A stretch of 64,000 nt of DNA. Origin: Wurfbainia villosa (lineage: Eukaryota; Streptophyta; Magnoliopsida; Zingiberales; Zingiberaceae). The notes beneath the pieces are model-generated. The model did no database searches. It was not told the origin of the DNA and was given only the letters and a program-made list of their open reading frames with translations. Position numbers and translations under genes: made by a program. The stretch covers positions 14,475,647-14,539,646 of the forward strand of contig CM045988.1 in the NCBI GenBank assembly GCA_025175895.1. The letters are read 5' to 3'. Below, piece by piece: positions 63,385 through 64,000 of this stretch. Position 1 is the stretch's first letter; each line of letters begins with the position of its first letter.

Positions 63385-64000
63385 TGTTGGAATGTATACT
63401 GAAAGCCTAGCTCTTTTTGTATGTACATTTTTATTTTGAAATAAGAATCACATGATCATTGTTTGCACTTTATATTTATTATATGTGTGTATATTGTCAA
63501 ATATTTTACATTGTAGATAACATGGTGCTTGGTGTGGCACACAAGATCATGTTATCAGTCCCTTGTAGAATATAAGTAGTGGCTCACAACCAAGATGGTT
63601 TTGGACAAACCATTGGCATGGTTGTAGTGTAGCTTCTTATTGGTTTGTCTTGACCATAGAGTTACAGTAGTACACTTAGGTGTATTGAGCAGGACCGACA
63701 TAGAGGTGATTCAATTTATTGCTGACTACATAATTGAATCGGACCTCGGATATTATGTTGTACATGCTCTTAATCCCGATATAATAACGGGCACATGTAC
63801 TTAGTATTTATTTCTTTGATTTACAAAAGGGTGAGATTTAGATGGATTAAATCAATATGCTCGATAAGTTGGGAAATGATATTATTTACATGGTGTGCCG
63901 TTGATTATAGGAGGAAACCATGTCCTATATATTAGGTTTATGATGTCCCCTTGAGGAGCTCATAAGATTCTTCATGTAAACCCTGCAGGTTGACTTAGTC
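63385..64000 (+). mobile_element. COP7, LTR of the COP5 subfamily, cut by the window edge
   Basis: It starts TGTTGGAATGTATACTGAAA and continues like the minus strand of the COP5 LTRs (GCCTAGCTCTTT, then AATAAGAATCACATGATCAT). 616 bp are visible of an LTR expected to be about 2.1 kb. Whether it is a solo LTR or a full element cannot be seen. The left duplication would be TGCTG (63380-63384). Confidence 0.88.

Noticed and set aside
1..64000. A host gene or a new multi-gene system hidden among the elements
   Set aside because: Every open frame above about 100 codons that resembles a protein matches gag-pol; all others fall in LTRs, leaders or repeats. I saw no spliced-gene signature or gene cluster that would support one.

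Overview
The window looks like nuclear DNA of a flowering plant: AT-rich, with essentially every base I can assign belonging to LTR retrotransposons and their debris. I found no host gene, no intact tRNA or rRNA gene and no bacterial feature. The species cannot be named from what is visible. Clade names (Sirevirus, Tork/Angela-like Copia, Tekay/Del chromovirus, Tat) rest on protein motifs read by eye and are tentative beyond the Copia/Gypsy level. The element names TEK, SIR, COP and TAT are mine.

Layout, left to right. (1) 1-8981 is a minus-strand Tekay-like LTR (TEK1, running off the left edge), split by a Sirevirus (SIR1, 269-6732, minus) with flanking CATGC duplications. (2) 8982-16096 is a plus-strand Copia element (COP1) that lacks its 5' end. 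Its reverse transcriptase is split by a solo LTR (11426-13348, AAAGC duplications). (3) 16097 to about 16340 is a scrap of Tat-type Gypsy integrase. (4) From about 16345 to 63384 there is one deep nest. An old minus-strand Copia (COP2) was hit by COP3 (17702-57531, plus, CATAC duplications). COP3's 5' LTR was hit by COP4 (19297-48955, minus, TATTT duplications). COP4 received the Tekay chromovirus TEK2 in its protease (24584-36039, plus, CAAGT duplications) and COP5 in its right LTR (38692-47430, minus). COP3's 3' LTR received a solo Sirevirus-type LTR (SIR2, 54656-56067, TTCAT duplications). COP2 was hit a second time by COP6 (58487-63384, plus), whose integrase is cut by another LTR (COP7, from 63385) that leaves the window.

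Insertion order follows from the nesting: COP2, then COP3 and COP6, then COP4 and SIR2, then COP5 and TEK2. Removing each insertion with one copy of its duplication restores the reading frame of the host element at two sites I checked codon by codon (COP1 reverse transcriptase, COP4 protease).

None of the polyproteins is intact. COP3 keeps a single frame for over 1,100 codons but carries more than ten stops, mostly C-to-T or G-to-A changes. SIR1, COP5 and TEK2 have very similar LTR pairs around crippled or deleted coding regions, which suggests they moved using proteins from other copies. The most distinctive non-coding signals are three pairs of a GTCGAC palindrome at exactly 21 bp spacing in SIR2, an antisense tRNA-like module in both Tekay LTR types, 27-bp arrays upstream of the TATA box in the COP3/COP5/COP6 LTR family, a conserved hairpin near the end of those LTRs, and a thrice-repeated CCCCATCGGA motif in their leaders.
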